DNA of 33,495 nucleotides from an uncultured Acidobacteriota bacterium (lineage in GTDB: Bacteria > Acidobacteriota > Blastocatellia > Pyrinomonadales > Pyrinomonadaceae): NCBI GenBank assembly GCA_937871585.1, contig CALMPJ010000090.1, forward strand, positions 1-33,495, in the 5' to 3' direction. The translations under genes and the position numbers were made by a program. Below are positions 14,477-22,482 of the stretch, one piece after another. A model generated the notes under the pieces. It was not told the origin of the DNA. It ran no database searches and was given only the letters and a program-made list of their open reading frames with translations. Numbering within the stretch: position 1 is the stretch's first letter; each line of letters opens with the position of its first letter.

Positions 14477-15079
14477 ATGGCTCGGGAAGGGATTCCGTTT
14501 ATATTGGTGCCGTTGTTTTTGGCTATTGGGTTTGGGATATTCGGCATTTGGGTTGGCGTTGGCGTGATGGTGGCGTTGGCGTTGTTTATGGCGTATTTTT
14601 TTCGCGATCCGGAGCGGAATGTGCCGACTGGCGAAGGTTTGGTTGTCTCGTCGGCTGATGGACGCGTGACTCGGATCGATGAGACCGATGCCGGAACGAC
14701 GGTTAGCGTGTTCCTGTCGCCGCTCGACGTACATATAAATCGTTCGCCGATCGGCGGGACTGTCGCGAAGATCGACTACATTCAAGGCAAGAAAATGCCG
14801 GCGACGAGCGACGCTGCGAGCTTTGAGAATGAGCGAAATACACTGACGATCGACGGCGAAGGCACCGCAATTCAATGCACGCAGATCGCCGGAATTCTCG
14901 CTCGCCGCATTGTATGTCGAGCCAAGGTAGGCGATAATCTCGCTCGCGGAGAAAGATTTGGGCTGATCAAGTTCAGCTCGCGAACTGACTTGCGTGTTCC
15001 GGCGTCTGCAGAGATCTGCGTGAAGGTCGGCGATAGAGTTCGCGGCGGCGAGACGATCATCGCGAAACTCGGAAAATGA
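14477..15079 (+). CDS. psd: Phosphatidylserine decarboxylase (short, PSD-A type)
   Basis: Psd decarboxylates phosphatidylserine to phosphatidylethanolamine at the inner membrane. It is made as a proenzyme that cuts itself to form a pyruvoyl group. The ATG at 14477 gives 200 residues, the usual size of the short class. Two hydrophobic segments (about 6-40) lead into FFRDPER and SADGRV (Asp61), then SPLDVHINRSP (His86), which are the acid and base of the processing triad. The cleavage site reads FGLIKFSSRTDL with Ser167-Ser168, where relatives have Gly-Ser. Upstream codons to 14324 are open but run through a heptamer array and were excluded. No clear ribosome site precedes the ATG. pssA follows, so the two make the complete PS-to-PE route. 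Confidence 0.93.
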   Translation: MAREGIPFILVPLFLAIGFGIFGIWVGVGVMVALALFMAYFFRDPERNVPTGEGLVVSSADGRVTRIDETDAGTTVSVFLSPLDVHINRSPIGGTVAKIDYIQGKKMPATSDAASFENERNTLTIDGEGTAIQCTQIAGILARRIVCRAKVGDNLARGERFGLIKFSSRTDLRVPASAEICVKVGDRVRGGETIIAKLGK

Positions 15080-15185
15080 ACAACGAACAGTGAATAGTGA
15101 AAAGTAGATGGTGAACGGTAAAGAAGATCTCGTTTTGTGACGAAGTTTTTCACTGTCCACTTTTCACTATTCACTGTCCACTAAT
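15075..15185. repeat. Inverted heptamer arrays forming a long stem-loop between psd and pssA
   Basis: The left side (15075-15123) reads in 7-bp steps AATGAAC, AACGAAC, AGTGAAT, AGTGAAA, AGTAGAT, GGTGAAC, GGTAAAG. The right side (15151-15185) reads CACTGTC, CACTTTT, CACTATT, CACTGTC, CACTAAT. The two sides are inverted copies: 15087-15105 pairs perfectly with 15159-15177 (19 bp) around a 53-nt loop. The first left unit contains the psd stop codon TGA (15077-15079). The transcript could fold into a strong hairpin between the two lipid genes. Confidence 0.85.
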
Positions 15186-15279
15186 TCCTAGGAGCGACGA
15201 ACAACACGACACAAACCCGCCTCATCGCGGCTTAAAGAAAGGGCTTTACGTCATTCCGACGCTGTTTACGGCCGGAAAC

Positions 15280-16059
15280 GTGGCGATGGGTTTTGTCGCC
15301 GTCCTGACGTCGATCAAGGGCTATCACGCATCGTTTCTCGATCCGACGTTGGCGTCGAGCTACTTCAACATGGCCGCTCTGGCCATTGGGCTCGCCATAT
15401 TATTCGACACGGTTGACGGCCGCGTTGCACGTGCTACGAGAACCTCGACCGAGATCGGCGTGCAGTTCGATTCGCTCGCCGATGTGCTCACATTCGGCAT
15501 CGCGCCGACCGCACTTGTGTACGCGTGGGCGTTCGGGGGAATCTACAACGAAGGCACTTTCCTACACAAACTTAGTGTTTTTATTCTGTTCGCGTACCTG
15601 ATGTGCGGCGCGTTTCGGCTCGCGAGATTTAACCTACAAGCCACACGGCCGCACGTGCTCGAAGAAGGCGCCGCCAAGCTCGACAAAAAGAATTTCGTCG
15701 GCCTGCCGATACCTCCGTCGGGCGGACTGCTCGCGTCGATCATACATTTTGCGCCGATGCCGCTGAGTTCGTACGGCGAAGGCACCGCGAAGAACCTCGG
15801 CTTCGCGTTGATGGCGTTGATCGTCGTCCTAAGTATCCTGATGGTCAGCAAGATCCGCTATTCATCGATGAAAACCGCGGGCGCCGGGCCGCAAGGAATT
15901 CTCCTCATCATTTTAGCTGCGGGAATGGCGATGTTCGTGTTTTGGTATTCGAAATACGCGCTGCTCGCGATCTCACTCGTTTACGTCGGCCACGGATTGG
16001 TTTGGTGGATCTGGCGTGCGTTAACTTCTAAGCGTTCGACCGCCGAGAAAACGGCATAA
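15280..16059 (+). CDS. pssA: CDP-diacylglycerol--serine O-phosphatidyltransferase
   Basis: This integral membrane enzyme makes phosphatidylserine from CDP-diacylglycerol and serine, the substrate of psd upstream. The CDP-alcohol phosphotransferase motif D-x2-DG-x2-AR-x8-G-x3-D-x3-D is complete (Asp43, Asp46, Asp64 and Asp68 counted from 15280). About seven hydrophobic segments follow. GTG at 15280 is the first canonical start, but it cuts into a conserved N-terminus. The same frame encodes KKGLYVIPTLFTAGNVAMGF from 15235 and stays open back to 15115. That stretch has no ATG, GTG or TTG, and the nearest near-cognate codons are ATT at 15184 and 15169. The true start is unresolved. The 3' end overlaps the convergent ligase gene by 32 bp. 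Confidence 0.92.
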   Translation: MAMGFVAVLTSIKGYHASFLDPTLASSYFNMAALAIGLAILFDTVDGRVARATRTSTEIGVQFDSLADVLTFGIAPTALVYAWAFGGIYNEGTFLHKLSVFILFAYLMCGAFRLARFNLQATRPHVLEEGAAKLDKKNFVGLPIPPSGGLLASIIHFAPMPLSSYGEGTAKNLGFALMALIVVLSILMVSKIRYSSMKTAGAGPQGILLIILAAGMAMFVFWYSKYALLAISLVYVGHGLVWWIWRALTSKRSTAEKTA

Positions 16060-17395
16060 CACTTCCTTTCGATCGGCGGCGACTTTGACCTCGGTCATCA
16101 TCATTCGGGACGTCGTCATCGTATTTTCTGCCCGATGCCACCAGCAGAACCAGCAAAAGAATAAACAGCAGCGTTATAGAAGTTGTGTGCAGCACGAAGT
16201 CGAAGATCGAGTGCACAAGTATCGCAAATATCCCTGCCGTTGCTCCTATCGCAACGCCGCGACGGAATTTATTTTCACGAGCGATGTTTCTCTTGATCGT
16301 CCTAAATAAGACAAACAAAAAGAATCCCGCTATCGCTGCTCCGACGATGCCTGCATCTGCGAGGACCTGCAAATAATCGTTATGGGCCTGCTCAACGCGT
16401 TCGAGGCCGCTGCGGTCGTCAAATGGTGTGTAAGCTTGGGCAAAAGCACCGATCCCTGCGCCGAGCGGAAAGTTGGCACCGATTATCTTGAGCGTGATTC
16501 CCCAAATGTGAGTTCGATCAGTTGTAACATCTTTCGAGGTTGTAGTCTCTGCGATCCTAGTAAGCGACGAATCGCCGCCGATATAATACGACCCGCCGAC
16601 GATCACACCCAGCATTACGACACTCATCGCGATACGCAAGACAAGTTTCTTGCCGCCGCTTGCGCGAGTTGTGATCATTATCAGGAGCACAACGCCGGCG
16701 AGCATTGCCACCAGTCCGCCGCGTGAGCCGCTCAGAACCAGAGCAACGCCCATCAGACCTATTGCAGTTATGTAGATCAAGCGTTTGTCGCGTTCGATCG
16801 CACCGCTTAACAAAAGTCCCAGCGGCAGCGCGATCAACATCTCCATAAACGCGGCGAAGTTATTTCGGCTTACAAACGAACCAAACGGAAACGCACCGAC
16901 TCGTTCGTATATGCCGTAGATCTTTCCGGGGCTCAGGAACGACTGTAATATCGAGAAAAACGCAAAAATAAAACCGAACACCAAGATTACGCCGACCAGC
17001 TTTCGTATTCGAGCAGCCGAGTCAACCGTAGACAAGCTCACCGAGAAAAATAGCCCAAGAGCCAAGACGTGATATGCGGTCATCTCGGTGTCGAATGGCG
17101 ACATCGAGATCGTCCTCGGGATTCCGGCTACGCCTGCGGTTTCAGCCACTGTTCCAAACGGGATCAATTGGATCAACGCATATAGAAACGCTGCGTACAA
17201 AGGTATTTGCAAAGGATGGCGGCTGAGCTTTATATCGCCAAGATACAAGCAATTCGCCGCCCAGAGTATCGTCATCGTCGTAACGACAAGATAGAACAGA
17301 GATATCGTCGGCTGGTGAACCGTTCCGTACGCCAGCGTAAAGAAGACGAGACTGCCGCAAAGCAGGAAGAAAATTACTTTGTTAGCTTTTGTCAT
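16028..17395 (-). CDS. O-antigen ligase/polymerase family membrane protein
   Basis: This 455-residue polytopic membrane protein has about eleven to twelve hydrophobic segments and belongs to the Wzy/WaaL (Wzy_C) class, which joins or polymerises lipid-linked glycans on the periplasmic side. Diagnostic features are a GSRGG motif in the central part and, after a large periplasmic loop, QAHNDYLQVLADAGIVG, the His-containing ligase motif. The C-terminus is a short Asp/Arg-rich cytoplasmic tail. The ATG directly abuts the stop of the TPR gene (TAG-ATG), so the two are probably translated together. The end overlaps pssA on the other strand by 32 bp. Ligase versus polymerase cannot be decided from sequence alone. 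Confidence 0.9.
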   Translation of the reverse strand: MTKANKVIFFLLCGSLVFFTLAYGTVHQPTISLFYLVVTTMTILWAANCLYLGDIKLSRHPLQIPLYAAFLYALIQLIPFGTVAETAGVAGIPRTISMSPFDTEMTAYHVLALGLFFSVSLSTVDSAARIRKLVGVILVFGFIFAFFSILQSFLSPGKIYGIYERVGAFPFGSFVSRNNFAAFMEMLIALPLGLLLSGAIERDKRLIYITAIGLMGVALVLSGSRGGLVAMLAGVVLLIMITTRASGGKKLVLRIAMSVVMLGVIVGGSYYIGGDSSLTRIAETTTSKDVTTDRTHIWGITLKIIGANFPLGAGIGAFAQAYTPFDDRSGLERVEQAHNDYLQVLADAGIVGAAIAGFFLFVLFRTIKRNIARENKFRRGVAIGATAGIFAILVHSIFDFVLHTTSITLLFILLLVLLVASGRKYDDDVPNDDDRGQSRRRSKGSVMPFSRRSNA

Positions 17396-18682
17396 CTACT
17401 TCGTAATCTCAAAATCGTCGTACCAGACGATGCCAACTATCGGACAGTTGTCTCCACAATAAGCTCGGGCAGTCCTGATGGTCAGACCATTACAATTTGC
17501 CGGAGTCGAAACCTCAAGCGATAACTGCGACCAATCGTTCGTTCCGGCTGCAAACGGCTTTGTCGTCGTAATTAGCTTTTCGTCATTTAAACAAACCGCC
17601 TCGATCTGAGGTGGACCACCGCTACGAAGAGCCTCCGTTCGTACCCAAAATGACAGCTTATAATTTGTCGAAGGTTCGACCGCGATCGTTTGAAACAGGT
17701 TGTAAAGTTCCGCCTTCGAATATCCTTTGAAACTGAGTCGAATACTGCGTGCGCCGGAACGCTTCACCGAGCGGTCTGCGGCAATGTCCAGTTTTCCGTC
17801 GGTTCGAGCAGTTCGCCAGCCAAAGAACGTGTTTTCAGGAGGAACAAGATCTGACTCAAATCCGCCATTCGTAAAAGTTTCCGGTTTCGAATCTGGATCG
17901 ATGCCGGCCTCCACCGCGAATGACAGCGCTTGAGGATAGAATCGACGCTCGAAAAGACCCTGAGCCATTACCTTACGTAATTCCGGATATTCATTTCGTT
18001 GTGTGTCGCTAAGCTTATTCCAAATACGCACCGAATCCGCGGCAAATCCGCGTGCAGCATAGAATTTTGCGAGAAACGCGTAAACACTTGGATCATCGGC
18101 GATAACGGTCTCAAGCTTTGCGGGATCCTTCTCGAAATAGTCCCATGCAAGCGAAAATACCTGCTCGCGATACACAAAATTATTTAGCGTCGCATTACGA
18201 AATGCCGCAAACGCATCATTCGTTCTTCCCTGTCGCAAGTAGAAATTCCCGAGCTGCCATTGAACATAAACGCTCGACGGTGCGAGTTTGTTGGCCTGTA
18301 AAAACGCTGCCTCAGCATTTGAATTCTCAGCCTGTTCATACGATCGGGCCAATTCGAGCCACCAACGATAGTCGTAGGGTGCGAGTTTCACCGTACGTTC
18401 GAAAAACTGCCGCGAATTCTCGAGCCGTTTAGGCGAAAAGACGTTCTTTTCTACGGAAGCCTTGAACCAATTTGCCGTCGGGTCGTCCGGAGACAGACTG
18501 ATCGCTGCTTCCGCAACGTCCTCTGCATCAGGTTGGTTGGCCGACGCAAGGTCCGCGAACATGTTTCCGAGTTGCATCTTGACGGAGCTAAAAGCGAATA
18601 CGAATGCAACTATGATCGACGCTCCAACCATGGCCTTTGCAGATATGCTCTTTGTTGAAATTGCAACTAGGTCTTCTTTCAT
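17396..18682 (-). CDS. Membrane-anchored TPR protein with carbohydrate-binding-like C-terminal domain
   Basis: This 428-residue protein has an N-terminal membrane anchor (about 17-34). Several TPR-like helical repeats follow (about 60-260) with typical phrases such as YVQWQLGNFYLRQGRTNDAFAAFRNA. The C-terminal region (about 270-428) begins TNGGFESDLVPP and ends YDDFEI, the pattern of a CBM4/9-like beta-sandwich found in glycan-binding proteins. Its neighbours are an O-antigen ligase (0 bp after the stop) and a sugar aminotransferase (1-bp TAATG overlap at the start). A role as scaffold or chain-length/glycan sensor for the polymerase is inferred only from this context. The four Cys near the C-terminus could form disulfides in the periplasm. 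Confidence 0.85.
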   Translation of the reverse strand: MKEDLVAISTKSISAKAMVGASIIVAFVFAFSSVKMQLGNMFADLASANQPDAEDVAEAAISLSPDDPTANWFKASVEKNVFSPKRLENSRQFFERTVKLAPYDYRWWLELARSYEQAENSNAEAAFLQANKLAPSSVYVQWQLGNFYLRQGRTNDAFAAFRNATLNNFVYREQVFSLAWDYFEKDPAKLETVIADDPSVYAFLAKFYAARGFAADSVRIWNKLSDTQRNEYPELRKVMAQGLFERRFYPQALSFAVEAGIDPDSKPETFTNGGFESDLVPPENTFFGWRTARTDGKLDIAADRSVKRSGARSIRLSFKGYSKAELYNLFQTIAVEPSTNYKLSFWVRTEALRSGGPPQIEAVCLNDEKLITTTKPFAAGTNDWSQLSLEVSTPANCNGLTIRTARAYCGDNCPIVGIVWYDDFEITK

Positions 18683-19809
18683 TAGGAGCCGCGTTTATCG
18701 AAGAATTTAGCGATCGAAGAAACTACATGGTCGATCTGAGAATCCTGGAGTTCAGGAAAAATAGGTAATGCAAGCGTTTCGTCTGCGGCACGTTCAGATA
18801 CGGGCATATCGCCTTTTTTGTAGCCAAGATAAGCGAAACATTGTTGCAAATGAAGCGGAACAGGATAATAGATATCCGTACCGATCCCACAATCTGTCAA
18901 AAACGCTCGAAGTTCATCGCGGTGGGCAGGTACGCGAATAACATATTGATTATAAATATGATGAGCACCGTGTCTTTCGGTCGGAATTTCTATTTCCTCA
19001 AGCAATCCTGCATTTGAAAAAGAATCGTTGTACCGCTCCGCGTTAGTCCGGCGTTTTTCGGTCCAACTATTCAAATGCGGAAGTTTCACGCGCAAGACCG
19101 CACCCTGAAATCCATCCAATCGAGAATTTAGGCCGACATACTTGTGAAAATAACGTTCTTCGGCTCCATGCACACGCAATGCTCGCAGTTTCTTAGCAGT
19201 TACATCGTCGTTGGTTGTCAAAAATCCACCGTCGCCCATGCCGCCAAGATTTTTCGAAGGATAGAAGCTAAAGCAACCGGCCGCCGACATTGAACCCGCT
19301 TGCCGACCATTATCGAGTGCTCCAATAGCCTGCGCGGCATCTTCGACAACGCCGATGGAATGCCGGCTGGCGATCTCATTGATCGCGTCCATTTCCGCAC
19401 ATTGACCGTATAAGTGAACGGGCTCGATCGCTTTGGTTCGCGACGTAATTTTGGCCTCGATCTTCGTGGGATCGATATTGTAATGGTCGGGTTCGATATC
19501 GACGAACACGGGCGTGGCACCCAACCGAGTGATCGAACTAACCGTAGCAAAAAAACTATATGGAGTCGTTATGACCTCATCGCCGGGGCCAATATCGAGT
19601 GCCATAAGCGCGAGCAGTATCGCGTCAGTTCCCGACGCACAGCCGATCGCGTGATCTACATTGCAAAATTGAGCAATTTCGTCTTCGAGAGCCGCTACTT
19701 CACCACCCAAAATAAAACCATTTGTATCAAGGACACGACCGAGAGCCGCTTCGATCTGCGGTCGAAGTGCGGCGTTTTGCTCTTTTAGGTCAAGCAGTGG
19801 AACTTGCAT
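18682..19809 (-). CDS. DegT/DnrJ/EryC1/StrS-family sugar aminotransferase
   Basis: This cytoplasmic PLP enzyme, by family knowledge, aminates a nucleotide-linked keto-sugar for surface glycan synthesis. The ATG at 19809 gives 375 residues starting MQVPLLDLKEQ, the family N-terminus; an upstream TTG at 19824 would add five residues. Signatures are SGTDAI (59-64), VVEDAAQAIGA (154-164, with the PLP-ring Asp157) and FSFYPSKNLGGMGDGG (180-195, PLP lysine Lys186). It is the first gene of a tight three-gene minus-strand operon, with TPR protein and O-antigen ligase following. It is divergent from nth with an 80-bp gap. The sugar substrate cannot be told. Confidence 0.92.
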   Translation of the reverse strand: MQVPLLDLKEQNAALRPQIEAALGRVLDTNGFILGGEVAALEDEIAQFCNVDHAIGCASGTDAILLALMALDIGPGDEVITTPYSFFATVSSITRLGATPVFVDIEPDHYNIDPTKIEAKITSRTKAIEPVHLYGQCAEMDAINEIASRHSIGVVEDAAQAIGALDNGRQAGSMSAAGCFSFYPSKNLGGMGDGGFLTTNDDVTAKKLRALRVHGAEERYFHKYVGLNSRLDGFQGAVLRVKLPHLNSWTEKRRTNAERYNDSFSNAGLLEEIEIPTERHGAHHIYNQYVIRVPAHRDELRAFLTDCGIGTDIYYPVPLHLQQCFAYLGYKKGDMPVSERAADETLALPIFPELQDSQIDHVVSSIAKFFDKRGS

Positions 19810-19892
19810 ACGAAATTCGGACAACGGTTGTAATCTTACTAGAACTCGCGGTGATTTGCATTTTCGGCAAATCCTTTCTAGCCTCGGTATTG

Positions 19893-20531
19893 TTGGAAAA
19901 CGAACTCAAGAAACGAACTTCTCTCGTAATTCGCCGACTAAAGCGCGAGTATCCAGACGCACACTGCGCACTGGTTCACTCAAATGCATTCGAGCTTTTG
20001 ATCGCGACTATTTTGTCTGCTCAATGCACCGACGCACGAGTAAATATCGTGACCGCGGACCTTTTTCGAAAGTATCGCGGCCCCGAAGATTTTGTTTCCG
20101 TAAGCCAGCGAGAACTTGAAAAAGATATCCATTCGACAGGATTTTATCGAAACAAAGCCAAAAACATTCAGTCGGCGTGCAAGCGAATTATCGAAGAGTA
20201 CGGCGGCGAAGTGCCTCGATCAATGGACGATCTTCTAACGTTAGGCGGAGTTGCTCGAAAAACGGCGAATGTTGTTATGGGAAATGCATTTGGGATCGCG
20301 TCGGGCGTTGTCGTGGACACGCACGTTTCGCGTATTTCACAGCTACTTGGCCTTACCTCTAGCAAAACGCCCGAGAAGATCGAAGAAGACCTCGCACGGC
20401 TCGTTCCGAGGAAAGATTGGGTAATGTTTCCCCATTGGATGATCTCGCATGGTCGGACGGTCTGTGTCGCCCGCAGACCAAAATGCAACCTTTGTACATT
20501 GTCGAATATTTGTCCGTCAAATACGGCTTGA
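19893..20531 (+). CDS. nth: Endonuclease III (DNA glycosylase/AP lyase)
   Basis: Nth removes oxidised pyrimidines and cleaves the abasic site in base excision repair. The product is 212 residues from the TTG at 19893, the family's usual length. The helix-hairpin-helix LLTLGGVARKTANVVMG (114-130) contains the catalytic Lys123. VDTHVSR carries the catalytic Asp142. The C-terminal 4Fe-4S ligands fit C-x6-C-x2-C-x5-C (Cys191, 198, 201, 207). The frame is open upstream to 19722, where it crosses the divergent aminotransferase gene. GTG at 19851 or TTG at 19890 are alternative starts, and none has a clear ribosome site. Confidence 0.95.
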   Translation: MENELKKRTSLVIRRLKREYPDAHCALVHSNAFELLIATILSAQCTDARVNIVTADLFRKYRGPEDFVSVSQRELEKDIHSTGFYRNKAKNIQSACKRIIEEYGGEVPRSMDDLLTLGGVARKTANVVMGNAFGIASGVVVDTHVSRISQLLGLTSSKTPEKIEEDLARLVPRKDWVMFPHWMISHGRTVCVARRPKCNLCTLSNICPSNTA

Positions 20532-20572
20532 TTCGGATCGTTTTTGAAATAAACGTGCAATTCCTGATAACT

Positions 20573-20612
20573 TTGACCGAATATTGAGCATGTGGTACGT
20601 TCTTGATGTACC
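20573..20612 (+). promoter_or_regulatory. Possible promoter and small inverted repeat upstream of the LuxR-type gene
   Basis: TTGACC (20573-20578) and TACGTT (20596-20601) are spaced 17 nt, a fair housekeeping-type match at -35 (5 of 6) and a weak one at -10 (3 of 6). GGTAC (20594-20598) and GTACC (20608-20612) form an inverted repeat that overlaps the -10, so it could be an operator, possibly autoregulatory. Confidence 0.35.
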
Positions 20613-20654
20613 GATCTTTGTGTTGATTTGTTTGTTCGATCCGGAGGGCACTGC

Positions 20655-21773
20655 TTGCGATCTGTTTCCGACAATGACCTATCTGAACTTGTAGAGGCTA
20701 TTTACGCCAGTTCAACAAGCTCCGCTCAAGACCCATGGAAAGATGTCTTCTACCGAATGTCGACTCTTGTTTCGTCCGGTCAGGGCGGCCTTTCCTTGCA
20801 TTCAGCACATGATGACAAGTTCGACATAGTCGCTTCGACGGTAGATCCGGAATATCTAAAGGCGTATGTCGATCATTTTCAATACATAAGTCCGTTTCGG
20901 CGTTCTATACTCGATCTGAAGGTCGGCGAAAAGTTCTCTCGTCGAGCTTTGGTTTCAGATTCGGACTTTTTGAAAAGCCCATATTACAACGATTTCTACA
21001 AGAAGCAAGGTGTATTTGAGGTCGAGCATCACGCATTGTTTTCGGCCGATGGCATAACCGGCGGCATCTCGCTTTCGAGATCGAAACGCCGCCCTGAATT
21101 TACACGGGACGAACGAAAGGTTATTGCGTTCGGCGTCAAACACCTTGGCCGAGGTTTAAGAAACTACGTCGATCTGATGAGGTTTCGGGGGCGTAACGAC
21201 CTCTTGACGAGTGTATTTGATAGTGATGAGAAAGCGATCTTCCTTGTAGATTCGAAAATGCGTTCGTCGTTCTATAACCGCAATGCAGAGTTGCTTCTAA
21301 AGTCGGGGCATGACGTTAAGCTACTTAAAGACAAACGGCTCCAATTTTCTTCAAATCAAATTGAGGATACGATCCTAGACTTTTCAACCACCTTTGAAAG
21401 GCTCGCTCGCAAGAACACACCGTATTCTGGCCCGATGAGATTCGACCGTAAGTTCGGGACGAAACGGATGAGGATCGAATTATCGCACGTGGGAAATATC
21501 GGCCCTGAGTGGCTAAATTCGGGCAGGCAGATAATGATCTCGATATCTGCTGTCGCTCAGACAGTACCGAAGATCGATCGACTGATCAATCAGTACGGAC
21601 TTACCAAAGCCGAAAGCCGAATATTTGGCTTGCTGGTCGAAGGCAATCAGCCGGCGGAGATAAGCGATTCACTTCAAATATCAATAAACACGGTAAAGAG
21701 CCACATCAAGAATATCTTCCGAAAAACGCGATGTCATCGACAGACGGACCTTATCAGGCTTTTGATTTCGTAG
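20655..21773 (+). CDS. LuxR-type (GerE-like) transcriptional regulator
   Basis: The C-terminal ~60 residues form a LuxR-type helix-turn-helix: LTKAESRIFGLLVEGNQPAEISDSLQISINTVKSHIKNIFRKT. The ~310-residue N-terminal part has no receiver-domain signature and no obvious autoinducer-binding signature; a PAS/GAF-like sensor is possible but not recognised. TTG at 20655 is preferred because GGAGGG (20643-20648) sits 6 nt before it, giving 372 residues. An upstream in-frame TTG at 20628 has no such site. It lies between nth and the giant surface-protein gene on the same strand. Control of that gene is a plausible guess from order alone. Confidence 0.88.
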   Translation: MRSVSDNDLSELVEAIYASSTSSAQDPWKDVFYRMSTLVSSGQGGLSLHSAHDDKFDIVASTVDPEYLKAYVDHFQYISPFRRSILDLKVGEKFSRRALVSDSDFLKSPYYNDFYKKQGVFEVEHHALFSADGITGGISLSRSKRRPEFTRDERKVIAFGVKHLGRGLRNYVDLMRFRGRNDLLTSVFDSDEKAIFLVDSKMRSSFYNRNAELLLKSGHDVKLLKDKRLQFSSNQIEDTILDFSTTFERLARKNTPYSGPMRFDRKFGTKRMRIELSHVGNIGPEWLNSGRQIMISISAVAQTVPKIDRLINQYGLTKAESRIFGLLVEGNQPAEISDSLQISINTVKSHIKNIFRKTRCHRQTDLIRLLIS

Positions 21774-22482
21774 TTCTCCTCTGGAGACCATTAAGGCCAA
21801 AACTTCTCATTTGCTCGTTGCCTGTCATCACTCTGCTAATGGTAATCATCGGCTGATTTCTCCGTCAACAACTCAAACGACAACTGCATTTGAAAGGCGT
21901 AAATTTTTTCGTTACGTTTTCTAACTTTTTGACACTTAATAGCGGAATTAGCAGTTACTGACTAAGATCGAACGGAAACTCGAAGTACAAGTCGAAAAAA
22001 GACTTGCAATCTATTCGAAATTTGTGTTCTACTGTCGCTACTGTAACTAAAAATTCGTGTGTTCCCCGATCAGCGGTTTTGATCGAACGGCCTCCAACTC
22101 GTTTCTGTTGGGCTGTTTTGTGGAAATAGTTACGACTGAAAGCTACATTTCACGCTCGAGCTATGCTGCGTAAGCAGCAAGTGTTCCAGCATTTTTGAAC
22201 CGGATTGCGGCCTCCGATATCATGTCGCATGAACGATCTGCCACGATCGACATTTTGAAAACTTGTCACGGCTTTTGATCGGATCTCCGATCGGCGATCA
22301 TTTCACATCTTTTTACGTGTACGAGCGCTAAGCACTGACTTTGACCGAAATTGCGATAACTTCGCATGGATGAACCGGCATCGCTAAAGCCTCAGTCCAT
22401 GCATTTTTCAAACGCGAAAACGGCTTCCGACACATTGCCGCCGAAGCGATCTACCACATTTGCTTTGAGGAGAGCTTTTAAT
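21774..22482 (+). other. Gene-free leader/promoter region of the giant surface-protein gene
   Basis: These ~700 bases hold no ORF I can support on either strand. An exact TTGACA occurs at 21929-21934 without a good -10. TTGCAA (22004-22009) followed after 18 nt by TCTACT is another weak promoter candidate. GATCGAACGG occurs twice, and a diverged ~56-bp direct duplicate lies at 22189-22244 and 22401-22457. GAGGAG about 10 nt before the ATG at 22483 is the ribosome site of the next gene. The length suggests a long, possibly regulated 5' UTR or several regulator sites. Confidence 0.45.
22189..22457. repeat. Diverged direct duplicate (~56 bp) in the leader
   Basis: Copy A (22189-22244) and copy B (22401-22457) share GCATTTTT, then CGGC[CT]TCCGA, then CGATCT[AG]CCAC at matching spacings. 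By eye about two thirds of positions agree. Copies are 212 bp apart. CGGCCTCC also appears near 22089. They may be repeated regulator sites or remnants of an old duplication. Confidence 0.5.

Noticed and set aside
14369..15160. Minus-strand ORF of 263 codons antisense to psd
   Set aside because: psd on the plus strand has full family motifs; the antisense reading crosses both heptamer repeats and shows no domain.
16028..16059. 32-bp convergent overlap of pssA and the O-antigen ligase
   Set aside because: Short tail-to-tail overlaps are common in compact genomes; both reading frames are well supported.
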